From the NCBI GenBank assembly GCA_025928155.1, contig JAICKC010000002.1, forward strand, positions 1 to 64,000: 64,000 nt of DNA, given 5' to 3'. A program made the translations under genes and the position numbers. A model generated the notes under the pieces. The model ran no database searches. It saw only the letters and a list, made by a program, of their open reading frames with translations, and was not told the origin of the DNA. Of the stretch, positions 42,651 through 52,065 are shown one piece after another; positions within the stretch are counted from its first letter, which is position 1; each line of letters opens with the position of its first letter. The DNA is from Candidatus Saccharimonadota bacterium (GTDB lineage Bacteria; Patescibacteriota; Saccharimonadia; Saccharimonadales; UBA4665).

Positions 42651-43319
42651 TTAAGCGGGCCCGGCTTTGTGGGCGTTTTTCGCGCGCCACTTGGCAATTT
42701 CGCCGTGGTGGCCAGTGAGCAGTACTTCCGGAACTTTCAGGCCGCGGAAGTCTTCGGGGCGAGTATACTGCGGAAACTCGATGTTTTCGTCGTCATCTTG
42801 GAACGACTCGATTTCGGCGCTGGTTTCGCCACCGAGCACGCCAGGCAGCAGCCGCACCACGCTATCAATAAGGATCATAGCCGGCAGTTCACCGCCGGTC
42901 AGCACGTAGTTACCTATGGAGTACTGGCGGTCGACCCACTGCGTGATGCGCTCGTCGTAGCCTTCGTAGCGCGGAGATACGATGATTAGACCACGACCCT
43001 GTTGCCCGGCAGCGGCAATCTCTTTAGCATCGGACTGTTTGTAGGTCTTGCCGCGCGGCGTCGGTAGCAGTACCAGGGCGTCCGGATCATTTTGCCGGGC
43101 TTGCTCTATAGCCGCCACGACGGGGTCGGGTTTGAGCAGCATACCATCACCGCCGCCGTACGGCGTATCGTCCACTGTTTTACGCGGTCCCAGGCCGAAG
43201 TCGCGGAGGTTTATAAAGCTATAGTCAGCTATGCCGCGGTCAGCCGCTTTCCACAGCATACTACTACCGAGCACGCCTTCAAACATTTCTGGGAATAGTG
43301 TAATGACTTGGATCTTCAT
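42651..43319 (-). CDS. trmD: tRNA (guanine-37-N1)-methyltransferase
   Basis: The 222 residues carry TrmD hallmarks: ITLFPEMFEGVLGSSMLWKA, LRDFGLGPRKTVDDTPYGGGDGM, then the SAM trefoil-knot loop SPRYEGYDERI and YSIGNYVLTGGELPAMILID. It methylates G37 next to the anticodon to prevent frameshifts. The usual partner rimM is missing from this cluster. Confidence 0.95.
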   Translation of the reverse strand: MKIQVITLFPEMFEGVLGSSMLWKAADRGIADYSFINLRDFGLGPRKTVDDTPYGGGDGMLLKPDPVVAAIEQARQNDPDALVLLPTPRGKTYKQSDAKEIAAAGQQGRGLIIVSPRYEGYDERITQWVDRQYSIGNYVLTGGELPAMILIDSVVRLLPGVLGGETSAEIESFQDDDENIEFPQYTRPEDFRGLKVPEVLLTGHHGEIAKWRAKNAHKAGPA

Positions 43320-43325
43320 ATCGAG

Positions 43326-44147
43326 TTACGCTCCCAGCATCTCAAGCAATTGCCCCTTCCAGGCGGGCAGAAAGTCGGGTCCAGGGCATGGCGTTTTACT
43401 ATTTACCTCATTGTGCCCTAGTAAGGTATTGGGGTGTATGTTTACATCATCGTAGTTACTCGTGATGATATGCTTAACGCCCTCAAGCTCAGCAATACTA
43501 GGCGGCCTATGCGACAAATCGCCATCTATGCATACGGCCACACTGCTACAATTAACATCCCAATTACCGGCCTGCCAGCCGGTTTCGTCATCCCGCAAGT
43601 AGCGTGTCGGTTGGCCGTCAGCTCCGACCATATGATGGTAAATCCAAAATACCTGGTTGCCATCAGAGTCCTGGTGACCGGAGTGCATCAATGGCTGCGC
43701 CGCTATACGGGGCGCATCATCTTCCGGAGGACGAGCATATTCTGGAACGTACAGGCGGAGCAGCTCCATCGCGCTATGGTATCCCGGACGTGTAGGCTGC
43801 GGGCTCTTCGAGTGATGGAGTACAATCCGATCCACCGGTTGTCGTTCACGGTCCCAGTCCACACCTTCACCCACGGGTGCCATAGAGACTTGCCTGGTAG
43901 CCAGTAATTCTTCAAAAGCCAGGTAGGTGACATGCTTGGGATGAGATTTAGCCGGTTGCCGGCCGTTTAACTCAACATCGCCAACTGCCAAGAGAGTCGC
44001 ATTAGCCAAACGCAACACGCTACTCAGCTGTCTCGGTCGTGCGTATAGGTGACGCTCAGAGCCGATTTGTCGATACCAATAGGGATCTGCTGTAACCTCG
44101 GCCCACTGGCGTACCTGCCGGCCCATAAGCCGCTCGCTGAATTGCAT
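43326..44147 (-). CDS. N-acetylmuramoyl-L-alanine amidase-like protein
   Basis: The protein has 273 residues. The amidase_2/PGRP fold is shown by RIVLHHSKSPQ (first zinc His), FWIYHHMVGADGQ, NCSSVAVCIDGDL and HNEVNSKTPCPGPDF, where His and Cys complete the zinc site. The N-terminal 110 residues are unassigned. No signal peptide is visible, so export would need another route. TATAGT is 6 nt before the ATG. Confidence 0.8.
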   Translation of the reverse strand: MQFSERLMGRQVRQWAEVTADPYWYRQIGSERHLYARPRQLSSVLRLANATLLAVGDVELNGRQPAKSHPKHVTYLAFEELLATRQVSMAPVGEGVDWDRERQPVDRIVLHHSKSPQPTRPGYHSAMELLRLYVPEYARPPEDDAPRIAAQPLMHSGHQDSDGNQVFWIYHHMVGADGQPTRYLRDDETGWQAGNWDVNCSSVAVCIDGDLSHRPPSIAELEGVKHIITSNYDDVNIHPNTLLGHNEVNSKTPCPGPDFLPAWKGQLLEMLGA

Positions 44148-44153
44148 AAGCTA

Positions 44154-44159
44154 ACTATA
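44154..44159 (-). promoter_or_regulatory. -10 hexamer TATAGT, leaderless start
   Basis: TATAGT on the minus strand, 6 nt before ATG 44147. Confidence 0.6.
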
Positions 44160-44194
44160 CTGTTTTTTGGGCGACCCCGCTACCCTTCACGATC

Positions 44195-44227
44195 AAAAAG
44201 AACCGGGGTAGCAGCCGGTTCTTTTTT
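44195..44227. terminator. Bidirectional intrinsic terminator
   Basis: AAAAAGAACCGG pairs with CCGGTTCTTTTT around an 8-nt loop, with T-runs on both strands. It separates khpA from the amidase-trmD unit. 44228-44348 holds no gene. Confidence 0.85.
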
Positions 44228-44348
44228 ACACATAAAGCTCCCACCTTTGGTGGCTCGCGGATGAGCTTGTCGTGTTTATTTTTGGTTCCACTTCATGTGA
44301 AGCTTAAGCAGTATTGTACGGGACCGCCTGGCTCCGTGCAAGCAGATT

Positions 44349-44825
44349 CTAGATATCCAAGTCGTCGAGTTCGGCGAGTTCTTGGCGGGTTCGGGCGACA
44401 GCGTCGCTGGCGGGTTTAACCACATTCTCTTCTGCTTTGATTTCGGCAGGCTTTTCAGCCCCTTTAACAGCAGGCTTCGGCACAGTAGCGTCCTGTGCCG
44501 AATCGTCAGATTGGTCGTCGTCATCGCTTGCAACAGCTGGGGCACCGGCTGATACGCCGCGCTCACTTTCAGGCTTGTCAACATCGACAATCTTGAGGTT
44601 ATAGCGGGCTTCGTTTTTAGTGCCGAGGGCGCGCAGCAGCGTACGCAGAGACTGCGCTGTGGCGCCACGCTTCCCAATCACACGACCGAGGTCGTCAGCA
44701 TCGACCGTCAGCTCCAGTAGAACACCCTTTTCATCTATCCGGCGGTCCACCCTAACACCGTCGGGGTTATTTACGAGCGACTTTACAATGTACTCAACAA
44801 ACTGTTGGTCTATACTGCTAGCCAT
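44349..44825 (-). CDS. khpA: KH-domain RNA-binding protein KhpA, with acidic tail
   Basis: Residues 1-80 are a KH domain with the GKRGATAQSLRTLLRAL motif (GxxG = GKRG) after LGRVI. KhpA is normally about 80 residues. Here a 75-residue Asp/Glu/Ala-rich, probably disordered tail is added. KhpA usually pairs with KhpB to bind small RNAs and mRNAs. It lies downstream of rpsP as in many bacteria. GAAGGAGG precedes the ATG. Confidence 0.9.
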   Translation of the reverse strand: MASSIDQQFVEYIVKSLVNNPDGVRVDRRIDEKGVLLELTVDADDLGRVIGKRGATAQSLRTLLRALGTKNEARYNLKIVDVDKPESERGVSAGAPAVASDDDDQSDDSAQDATVPKPAVKGAEKPAEIKAEENVVKPASDAVARTRQELAELDDLDI

Positions 44826-44939
44826 CGGTGAATGCCTCCTTCTCCGTAACTAACGCGCATTATAACAAAAGCGTAATGGCGTCCTAGCGTAATATTTCAC
44901 ATTATACACGAAAAAACCTTAAGCACTTTGTTTGCTGGC

Positions 44940-45359
44940 CTATTCAGCAGGCTTTTCAGTTTCTTCGGCGACCGGGGCTTCCGGCTCGGCAGCAGCTTCA
45001 GCTTTTACAGATGCCGCTTCAGCCGGAGTCTCTACTGGCTCTTCTTTGGGCTGATTGCGGCGGAGCTTCTCGGGGTTGCGGAGCTTGCCCGCCTTTTCGG
45101 CAGACGCCTTTACCCACTTCGGCAGCTTGACGCCTTCCGCGGTCAGCAAGCGCGCTACACGCTCAGACGGCTGGGCGCCGTGAGACAGATAGTGCTCAGC
45201 GCGCTCCTTGTTAAGAGTAGTTACCTTGGCATGCGGGTCATACGTGCCCACTTGGGCGACGATTTTACCGCTGGTAGGGGTCCGGCGGCTGTCCTGAACG
45301 ACAACCCGGAACTGAGCGTGGCCCTTGCGGCCGGTACGCTGCAAACGGATTACTAACAT
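44940..45359 (-). CDS. rpsP: Small ribosomal subunit protein bS16
   Basis: Residues 1-80 match bS16 (MLVIRLQRTGRKGHAQFRVV, VGTYDPHAKVTTLNKERAEH). A Pro/Glu/Ala-rich tail of about 50 residues follows. It is needed for 30S assembly. Confidence 0.95.
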   Translation of the reverse strand: MLVIRLQRTGRKGHAQFRVVVQDSRRTPTSGKIVAQVGTYDPHAKVTTLNKERAEHYLSHGAQPSERVARLLTAEGVKLPKWVKASAEKAGKLRNPEKLRRNQPKEEPVETPAEAASVKAEAAAEPEAPVAEETEKPAE

Positions 45360-45419
45360 CCCTGTCCTTTCGGTTTAGTTAATGCAGCTATTTTACACCG
45401 TTCCACCTCTGTTGTCAAC

Positions 45420-46112
45420 CTATTGATACTGCTTGAGGGCATCGGTGGCAGCGGCGACTTGGGCGGCCTGCTTGCTCGGGCCTTGGCCCTGACCCTTCTG
45501 CCGGTCATCCACAAAGACACCGACCGTGAATACTTTGTCATGGTCGGGCCCTTCTTCGCTTAAAACACGGTACTGCGGAGTGGATTCGCCCTGACTCTGT
45601 ACCATCTCTTGCAAGTGACTCTTGGGGTCCATCCAGCTGCCGGTTTTAAGGATGTCGTCAAAGGTGCTCAAGATGTTATCGGTAATAAATTGCTTGGCGG
45701 CTTCGTACCCCTTATCTAAATAGAGAGCCCCGGTCACCGCCTCGAAGCTGTTCGCCAAAATTTGCGCGCGAGCCCGCTCGGTACCGCGTTTCTCGCCACG
45801 GCTCAAGCGTAGCAGCGGTTCAAGCCCAAGTCGTTCTGCTGCCGCTCCGATGCTTTCAGTACGCACCAGGGCACTGCGCCAGTTGGTTAGAATGCCTTCC
45901 GGCTCACTGTAATTACCGTACAGATACTCTGTCACCACAAGCTCAAGCACTGCGTCGCCCAAGAACTCCAGACGCTCGTTATGTTCTTTGACGGTGCTAC
46001 GATGTTCATTCAGGTAGCTGCGGTGCGTGAGTGCGGTTATGAGCAAATCAAGCTGCTCAAACTCGCCGCCCAGTTTATCTTTTGCCAGCTGTTGGTATGC
46101 GCTTGTGTCCAT
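45420..46112 (-). CDS. rnc: Ribonuclease III
   Basis: The 230 residues have the signature NERLEFLGDAVLELVVTEYL with the metal-binding Glu and Asp, then ANSFEAVTGALYLDKGYEAA with the second Asp/Glu pair. A C-terminal dsRBD follows (PKSHLQEMVQSQGESTPQYR to GPSKQAAQVAAATDALKQYQ). It cuts double-stranded RNA, including rRNA precursors. Confidence 0.95.
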   Translation of the reverse strand: MDTSAYQQLAKDKLGGEFEQLDLLITALTHRSYLNEHRSTVKEHNERLEFLGDAVLELVVTEYLYGNYSEPEGILTNWRSALVRTESIGAAAERLGLEPLLRLSRGEKRGTERARAQILANSFEAVTGALYLDKGYEAAKQFITDNILSTFDDILKTGSWMDPKSHLQEMVQSQGESTPQYRVLSEEGPDHDKVFTVGVFVDDRQKGQGQGPSKQAAQVAAATDALKQYQ

Positions 46113-46114
46113 AT

Positions 46115-46648
46115 TTATAGTTTTTGTTCCCTTATCTTTTTCATGCCAAGCAGCATCAGTTTGCCAATGTCTTCATAGGCGATACCATCCACCGCCTGAG
46201 TGGCTGGCAGCCATTGGATATCGCTCAGCCAATCTTCGGGGTGCAGGCGGTCGGTGTTGCCCAGACCTTGCACTAGATAGATATGCATGGTCATGAGCAC
46301 TAAGGTGTGATTGCGACGGTAGCGGAAGTTAACCTTGCCGAGCCATTCGCGCACCTTCATCTCCTGCAGGCCGGTTTCCTCGGTGATTTCGCGAGCCGCC
46401 GTGTCCTTGGGCTCTTCGTTGGGTTCCACGTGCCCCTTGGGGATAGTCCAACGGTTCTTGGCGTCTTTGATAAGCAGGATTTCCAGTTCGTTAGTTTTGG
46501 CGTTACGACGGAACACCACACCGCCGCTGGTGGTTTCGTGGACGACCTCTTCAATCGCCGGGCGGCGCGTTACAAACTTACGGAAGCCCTCGATAGGCTT
46601 CTTGGCGACGTCCAGCGGCCGCGCTCGATGCTTTTTGCGAGCCGCCAC
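46115..46648 (-). CDS. NUDIX hydrolase
   Basis: The 177 residues carry a complete Nudix box (GHVEPNEEPKDTAAREITEE then TGL), preceded by NRWTIPKG. A basic N-terminal extension of about 30 residues precedes it. It hydrolyses a nucleoside diphosphate derivative, substrate unknown. It lies between nusB and rnc with 1-2 nt contacts, so it may serve RNA metabolism. Confidence 0.88.
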   Translation of the reverse strand: MAARKKHRARPLDVAKKPIEGFRKFVTRRPAIEEVVHETTSGGVVFRRNAKTNELEILLIKDAKNRWTIPKGHVEPNEEPKDTAAREITEETGLQEMKVREWLGKVNFRYRRNHTLVLMTMHIYLVQGLGNTDRLHPEDWLSDIQWLPATQAVDGIAYEDIGKLMLLGMKKIREQKL

Positions 46649-47145
46649 TAAGCCGCCTCTTTGCTTTCCGTTGTTTCGGCTGGCTCCTCACCAACCTTGG
46701 CCGACGGTGGCGTCGTATCGCCCTGCTTGTTTTTGAGGGCCGTGCCCAGCACGCCGTTCACGAACTTGCTGGAATTCTCGCCGCCAAAGGCCTTGGCGAG
46801 CTCCACGGCTTCGTTTATGGCCACTTTGGGTGGTACGTCCTGCTCGTAGGTCAATTCGTAGAGTCCGATACGCAGCACGACCCGGTCCATGCGGGCGATT
46901 TGCTCGATAGGCCATTCGGGCGCTAGCGGGCGCAGTTCTTCATCGAGTTCCTTCTCGTACTTAGCAACGCCGCGCACCAGCTCTTCTATGAAAAAGACAT
47001 CGTCGACAGTAGACTCGTAGCGTGTAATGTTGCGCTTGAGCACCTGTCCGAGGTCAAATGACTCGTCTTCGGCTTCGCGGCGAAAATCCTGCTCATAGAG
47101 CGTCTGGAGGGCGACGATGCGGCCGAGATGGCGGTTGCTTGCCAT
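46648..47145 (-). CDS. nusB: Transcription antitermination factor NusB
   Basis: The 165 residues form the NusB helical fold: [68 protein letters not shown]. With NusE it binds boxA RNA in rRNA operons. AGGAG lies 9 nt before the ATG, and the gene follows rpmF. Confidence 0.93.
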   Translation of the reverse strand: MASNRHLGRIVALQTLYEQDFRREAEDESFDLGQVLKRNITRYESTVDDVFFIEELVRGVAKYEKELDEELRPLAPEWPIEQIARMDRVVLRIGLYELTYEQDVPPKVAINEAVELAKAFGGENSSKFVNGVLGTALKNKQGDTTPPSAKVGEEPAETTESKEAA

Positions 47146-47171
47146 ACCTGTTAACTCCTATCTGAGGGAGA

Positions 47172-47327
47172 TTACTTAACGGCAGCCAGTTTCTTGCCGC
47201 TCTCGCGGCGAGTCGTGTACGCCTTGACTGGTGATTTTTTATTAACCGCGCGGGCCAATTTGACCACCAAGTGGCTGCGGCGAGCACCGGTGGCGCGGGG
47301 GCTGGTGCGTTTCTTTGGTTTACCCAT
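47172..47327 (-). CDS. rpmF: Large ribosomal subunit protein bL32, short form
   Basis: The 51-residue protein MGKPKKRTSPRATGARRSHL... matches the N-terminal half of bL32 (usual start MAVPKKRTS...RRSH). The C-terminal four-Cys zinc ribbon is absent and replaced by a basic tail (KSPVKAYTTRRESGKKLAAV). AAAGGAG lies 10 nt before the ATG. It heads the nusB-nudix-rnc unit. Identification rests on the N-terminal motif and context. Confidence 0.75.
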   Translation of the reverse strand: MGKPKKRTSPRATGARRSHLVVKLARAVNKKSPVKAYTTRRESGKKLAAVK

Positions 47328-47499
47328 GATGTGCTAACTCCTTTTCATAGAGTTCTTTATGCTAGTAATTGCCCTGTATTATACCCTGTTTTGCCCTTCA
47401 TCTCAACCTCAGTTATGCCGCAAAAGAAGTATTCTATACCGTTACCGCAGCTTGGCTCCTAACAGAGTAGCCGGTGAAACCTTAACAGGGGTGGATCTA

Positions 47500-47664
47500 T
47501 TGACAATAATTTATACTTATGCTATTATAAAGATACTTTCGTTGAGGCGATTTACTCCCTCCGGAAGCACCTTGACAAGAGAAGAATACGGAAGAGACCA
47601 GTCTTACGAGTCTGGGGTAGTGTGTCTGAGTGTATAGCCGCTCATGCCTACCACCCCGGACTCG
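47500..47664 (+). promoter_or_regulatory. Promoter and structured leader of the gene at 47756
   Basis: TTGACA (47500-47505), 17 nt and TATTAT (47523-47528) form a strong promoter. The leader of about 220 nt has GAAGCACCTTGACAAGAGAA (47564-47583), then CCAGTCTTA. A hairpin joins CGAGTCTGGGGTAG (47607-47620) to CTACCACCCCGGACTCG (47648-47664). Confidence 0.65.
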
Positions 47665-47755
47665 CAACCAGCGAGACTACGGCCATCGATACCCTCTATG
47701 GGTCTCGATTGGAACCAGCACCACCGCCAGCAGTACTCACGATTAAGGAACGGAC

Positions 47756-48361
47756 ATGCAGATCAACCCACGCAGGTTTACGCGCAGGCAGCTGATCGGC
47801 TTCCTGATGGTCCTCCTCGGCATCGGCATGCTCGGCAGCGCCGCCGCAGTCATCGCCGACAGCAGCAACACGTCCGCGCAGGGCAGCTCGGTAACCAGGA
47901 GTGCCCCAAGCGCGTGCGAGCTGCTCCGCGGCGGCGAGGCACTCACTACCAGTGGCGAGCAAGTCACCTTGACGCCGAAACAGCTCACCGGCAACGCCTG
48001 CCAGTACACGGGACACGGCTACACGGTCACCTTTGTCGTCAAGGCACATAATGCCCCCAAGGCCTATGCCGACGACTACCAGTCCGCTGACAACACCGGC
48101 AAGAACCCACAGCAGCTCAGCAGTAAGGACAACGTCGGCCCTAATCAGTTCATTAATGCCTATCAGGCGTTTGAGGTCTTGGCCGTCGGCTCCGACACCA
48201 TCGAGTATCTGACCACCTTCCGGCCCACCACAACCACTGGCGGCATCACCGAGTCGAGCTCCACGTCCATATGGATAGCCATCGTCATCACAAGTAGTAA
48301 CGCTAGCATCGCACACTCACCGCTGTCGCTCAAGATCCTGGCCTCCAGGAGTTCCTGGTAA
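47756..48361 (+). CDS. Exported hypothetical protein
   Basis: The 201 residues begin with a basic N-terminus and one helix (RRQLIGFLMVLLGIGMLGSAAAV, about 10-33). The outer part has a Cys pair (SACELLRGGEAL ... GNACQYTGHGYTVTFVVKAH) suggesting a disulfide. The last 45 residues are low-complexity Ser/Thr. It is more GC-rich than its flanks. AAGGAA lies before the ATG. No family is recognised. Confidence 0.6.
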   Translation: MQINPRRFTRRQLIGFLMVLLGIGMLGSAAAVIADSSNTSAQGSSVTRSAPSACELLRGGEALTTSGEQVTLTPKQLTGNACQYTGHGYTVTFVVKAHNAPKAYADDYQSADNTGKNPQQLSSKDNVGPNQFINAYQAFEVLAVGSDTIEYLTTFRPTTTTGGITESSSTSIWIAIVITSSNASIAHSPLSLKILASRSSW

Positions 48362-48431
48362 CCACGCCGTCGGTCGACGTCTCCGACGCCTCACGCGCCT
48401 GAGACCGACCGCTTCCACCCCTTCTCCTGCC

Positions 48432-48499
48432 TACACACCCCTCTCTACGCTCACGCAAGTGAGATTCCCGTCAAACGGAAAGAGATCAAGGGGTGTGTA
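48432..48499. terminator. Hairpin between convergent genes
   Basis: TACACACCCCT pairs perfectly with AGGGGTGTGTA (11 bp) between the exported protein gene and leuS. The intervening GTCGGTC/GACCGAC pair at 48368-48411 may form a second stem. Confidence 0.5.
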
Positions 48500-48515
48500 T
48501 TCATGTCCGGACAGT

Positions 48516-50999
48516 TTATTTGACAACAAAGTTCAGCAATTTGGCAGGAACGTAGATGGTTTTTATGATTTGTTTGCCCTCGAGGTTGGCAGCAATTTTG
48601 GTATCGGCACAAGCCAGCTCAACAGCTTTTGCTTCATCGGCCTCCGCCGGGGATTGTACTGTACCGCGCAGTTTGCCGTTGATCTGTACTGCTATGGTCA
48701 CTGTGTCCTCCACCAGGTATTTCGCGTCATATATGGGCCACTGACTAGTATGGATCGAGCCTTCATGACCCAGCTGTGCCCACAGTTCTTCGGTCATATG
48801 CGGGGCAAAGGGCGCCAGCAGCTGCAGCGTAGTCTTCAGAGTTTCTTGCCATACTACGCTGCCAAGCGGCACTTCAGCCTTTAGTTTGTACAGCTCGTTG
48901 GTCAGTTCCATGAGTGCAGCGATGGCGGTGTTAAAGCCCATGTCGGCCAGGTCGTCGCTCACTCGCTTAGTGGCTCGGTGCACAGCCCGACGCACTGCTT
49001 CATTGTCGCCGTCCGTTTTTTCGGTGCTCACATGTTCCTGCACTAAGTTCCAAATACGCTGCAGGAAGCGGAAACTACCGCCCATTCCCTCGACGCTCCA
49101 GTTAGCGCTCTGGTTCCACGGGCCGATGAACAGCTCCATGATACGGATGCAGTCGACGCCGTAGCCCTGCTCGATGAGCTCATCAGGTTGGATGGCGTTG
49201 CCTTTGCTCTTGCTCATTTTTTGGCCGTCAGGCGCCAGGATCATGCCCTGATTACGGAGCGCTTTGAACGGTTCGCCGAAGTCAATCAGCCCTTCATCCT
49301 GCATCACCTTCGTCCACATGCGGGCGTACAGTAGGTGCATCACCGCATGTTCTGCACCACCGATGTAATCATCCACAGGCAGCCAGAATTTGACTTTGTC
49401 AGCATCAAACGCCTTTTGGCCGTTGTGCGGGTCGGCAAACCGCAGAAAGTACCAACTGCTGCAAGCAAAGCCGTCCATAGTGTCGGTTTCGCGCTCAGCA
49501 TCGCCCCCACATTTCGGGCACATCACGTTCACGAACTCTGGCACGTTGGCCAGTGGGCTGCGGCCGTCGCCGCTCGGCTCAAATTTCTTGAGCTCCGGTA
49601 GGGTAACCGGCAGCTGGTTTTCGGGCACCGGTACGATGCCATCTTTCGGGCAGTGGATCATCGGGATCGGCGCACCCCAGTAACGCTGGCGACTGATCAG
49701 CCAGTCACGCAAGTGGTAACTGTGCACACGCTTGCCCATACCATGCTCAACCATGTAGTCCTTGATCCTCTCGGTGGCGCCCTGGATACTCATACCATCC
49801 AGAAAGCCGGAGTTCACCATTTTGCCGGCATGCTCCTGCACCTGCTTGGCCTCAGTGATTGGCCCATCGTCGCCGTTTTCACCCACGACAACACGCTTGA
49901 TGGGCAAATCAAATGTCTTGGCAAACTGGAAATCGCGCATGTCGTGTCCGGGGACACCTACCACAGCGCCGGTACCGAACCCGGCCAGCACGAAGTCACT
50001 TACCCACACCGGCATCTCTTCGCCGGTCAGTTCGTTTTTAACATACAGCCCAGTAAATACGCCTGTTTTCAAGCGGCCTTCTTCTTGGCGCTCAACCTCA
50101 CTTTTGGCCAGCGACTTTTGTACATAGTGTTCCACGGCTTGCCAGTGTGACGAGCCAGTTCTGGGCACGATTTCTTGCTGCATCACTTTGCGCACAAACT
50201 CGTGCTCAGGGGCCAGTACTACGAAAGTGGCACCAAAGTTGGTATCGGGTCGGGTCGTGAATACCGTAATTGACTCATCTGTTTTTGCATTGGTGACGTT
50301 GTAAGTAATATTAATGCCTGTTTTGTGGCCAATCCAGTTGCGCTGCATGCTCTTGATGCTGTCCGTCCAGTCGAGGTCGTCCAGATCTTTCTCCAGCTGG
50401 TCGGCATAGTCGGTAATTTTGAAAAACCACTGCTTGAGTGCCTTTTTTTCGACTTCAGAACCACAGCGCCAGCAGCGACCGTTCTCCACCTGTTCGTTAG
50501 CCAGCACGGTTTTGTCGACCGGGCACCACCACTGCAAGCTCTCCTGGCGGTACGCCAGCTCGCGTTTATAGAGCAGGAGGAAGAACCACTGCGTCCACTT
50601 GTAGTAATCCGGGTCAGATGACGTAACCTCGCGGCTCCAGTCATAGCTGAAGCCCATGGCCGTCAGCTGCTGCTTAAACTTGCCGGTGTTTTCGGCAATG
50701 GCCTGCTGGGGGCTGACGCCCGTCTTGATTGCATAGTTTTCGGCTGGCAGACCGAACGCATCCCAGCCCATTGGGTGCAATACATTGTAGCCGTTCATAC
50801 GCGCGTGACGGCTAACAACATCACCTATGGTGTAATTGCGCACGTGTCCGACGTGCATAGCCGCACCACTGGGGTAGGGAAAGTACTCTAGGATATATTT
50901 TTTGGGCTTGGCCGCATCTTCGCTGGCCTCGTAAATTTTGTCGGCCGCCCACTTTTGTTGCCACTTGGGTTCAATCTCTTTCGGGTTGTATCGTTTCAC
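48516..50999 (-). CDS. leuS: Leucyl-tRNA synthetase
   Basis: The 827 residues cover the full bacterial length. PYPSGAAMHVGHVRNYTIGD is the HIGH region, KMSKSKGNAIQPD is the KMSKS loop, and the inserted CP1 editing domain is recognised by TTRPDTNFGATFVVLAPEH. CWRCGSEVEKKALKQWFFKI and CPKCGGDAERETDTMDGFACSSWY are zinc-type inserts. The start is GTG with GATTAT 6 nt upstream. Confidence 0.97.
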   Translation of the reverse strand: MKRYNPKEIEPKWQQKWAADKIYEASEDAAKPKKYILEYFPYPSGAAMHVGHVRNYTIGDVVSRHARMNGYNVLHPMGWDAFGLPAENYAIKTGVSPQQAIAENTGKFKQQLTAMGFSYDWSREVTSSDPDYYKWTQWFFLLLYKRELAYRQESLQWWCPVDKTVLANEQVENGRCWRCGSEVEKKALKQWFFKITDYADQLEKDLDDLDWTDSIKSMQRNWIGHKTGINITYNVTNAKTDESITVFTTRPDTNFGATFVVLAPEHEFVRKVMQQEIVPRTGSSHWQAVEHYVQKSLAKSEVERQEEGRLKTGVFTGLYVKNELTGEEMPVWVSDFVLAGFGTGAVVGVPGHDMRDFQFAKTFDLPIKRVVVGENGDDGPITEAKQVQEHAGKMVNSGFLDGMSIQGATERIKDYMVEHGMGKRVHSYHLRDWLISRQRYWGAPIPMIHCPKDGIVPVPENQLPVTLPELKKFEPSGDGRSPLANVPEFVNVMCPKCGGDAERETDTMDGFACSSWYFLRFADPHNGQKAFDADKVKFWLPVDDYIGGAEHAVMHLLYARMWTKVMQDEGLIDFGEPFKALRNQGMILAPDGQKMSKSKGNAIQPDELIEQGYGVDCIRIMELFIGPWNQSANWSVEGMGGSFRFLQRIWNLVQEHVSTEKTDGDNEAVRRAVHRATKRVSDDLADMGFNTAIAALMELTNELYKLKAEVPLGSVVWQETLKTTLQLLAPFAPHMTEELWAQLGHEGSIHTSQWPIYDAKYLVEDTVTIAVQINGKLRGTVQSPAEADEAKAVELACADTKIAANLEGKQIIKTIYVPAKLLNFVVK

Positions 51000-51171
51000 A
51001 ATCTAATAATCTCGCTTATCTGTTACTAGGAATTATACTGGAGCGTTACAAAATTGCCCTACCGGGCGAGGAGGAGACTGAGCCGGATCGTGTGCGTACT
51101 CATAGTGTCTACTACTATATCATATTTTTCATAACTCAATCCAGGTAGCGGGTGGTATACTTTGTACACCT

Positions 51172-52065
51172 ATGGCAAACGTTACTGTTTTGTGCGGCGG
51201 CACGTCGGCCGAACGCGAAGTGTCTCTACGTTCCGGCGCGGCGGTAGCGGAAGCCTTGAAAGCCGCAGGTTACGAAGTTACTGTGCTCGACCCGGCCGTA
51301 TCCTCTCTCGACAAGATGATGGCTTGTGATGCCGTTTTTCCAGCTCTGCACGGTACTGGCGGCGAAGACGGCGCTATCCAATCCGCACTAGAAGAGGTGA
51401 ACGCACACTACGTCGGCTCCGATTCGACCGCCTCGCGCCTGTGCTTTGACAAGTGGCAATACCGGCAGCATATCACTGCAGCCGGCCTACTTATGCCGGA
51501 GGGAGCGCTCGTGCACGCACAGACCTACCATGAGCACCGGCTGGCGGCTCAACCGTATGTGCTTAAGCCAGTGGCTGGCGGCTCAAGTATCGACACGTTC
51601 ATAGTACGTGATCCTGAGCATCCACCGCACGGCATAGCCGAAGTATTCACCCGCTATGCGACCATGCTTATGGAGCAGCTCATTGCGGGCACAGAACTGA
51701 CCGTGGGTGTTCTGAACAACCAAGCACTGCCGGTCATAGAGATCATTCCTCCGAAAGATAGCGAGTTCGACTACACTAATAAATACAACGGCGCCACCCA
51801 GGAACTCGTGCCGCCCAAGCACGTCAGCGGCGACTTGCAGCGCAAAGCCCAAGCGCTTGCTCTCCAGGCGCACCAGTTCACCGGCTGCCGTGATCTTTCG
51901 CGTACTGACATTATGCTCGACAAAAAAGGGCAACTCTATGTGCTCGAAACCAATACGCTGCCCGGCTTGACCAACCAGAGCCTACTCCCCAAAGCAGCTC
52001 ATGCCGCCGGCCTTGATATGCCCGCCCTCTGTAAGCAGCTCGTTGAAATGGCGCTTGCGCGCTAA
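51172..52065 (+). CDS. ddl: D-alanine-D-alanine ligase
   Basis: The 297 residues have the N-terminal LCGGTSAEREVSLRSGAAV, HGTGGEDGAIQSALE, ATP-grasp Lys in YVLKPVAGGSSIDTFIV, and the metal-binding end LYVLETNTLPGLTNQSLLPK. It makes the dipeptide used by MurF, whose gene converges on it with a 4-nt overlap. TATACT lies 10 nt before the ATG, so the leader is at most a few bases. Confidence 0.95.
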   Translation: MANVTVLCGGTSAEREVSLRSGAAVAEALKAAGYEVTVLDPAVSSLDKMMACDAVFPALHGTGGEDGAIQSALEEVNAHYVGSDSTASRLCFDKWQYRQHITAAGLLMPEGALVHAQTYHEHRLAAQPYVLKPVAGGSSIDTFIVRDPEHPPHGIAEVFTRYATMLMEQLIAGTELTVGVLNNQALPVIEIIPPKDSEFDYTNKYNGATQELVPPKHVSGDLQRKAQALALQAHQFTGCRDLSRTDIMLDKKGQLYVLETNTLPGLTNQSLLPKAAHAAGLDMPALCKQLVEMALAR

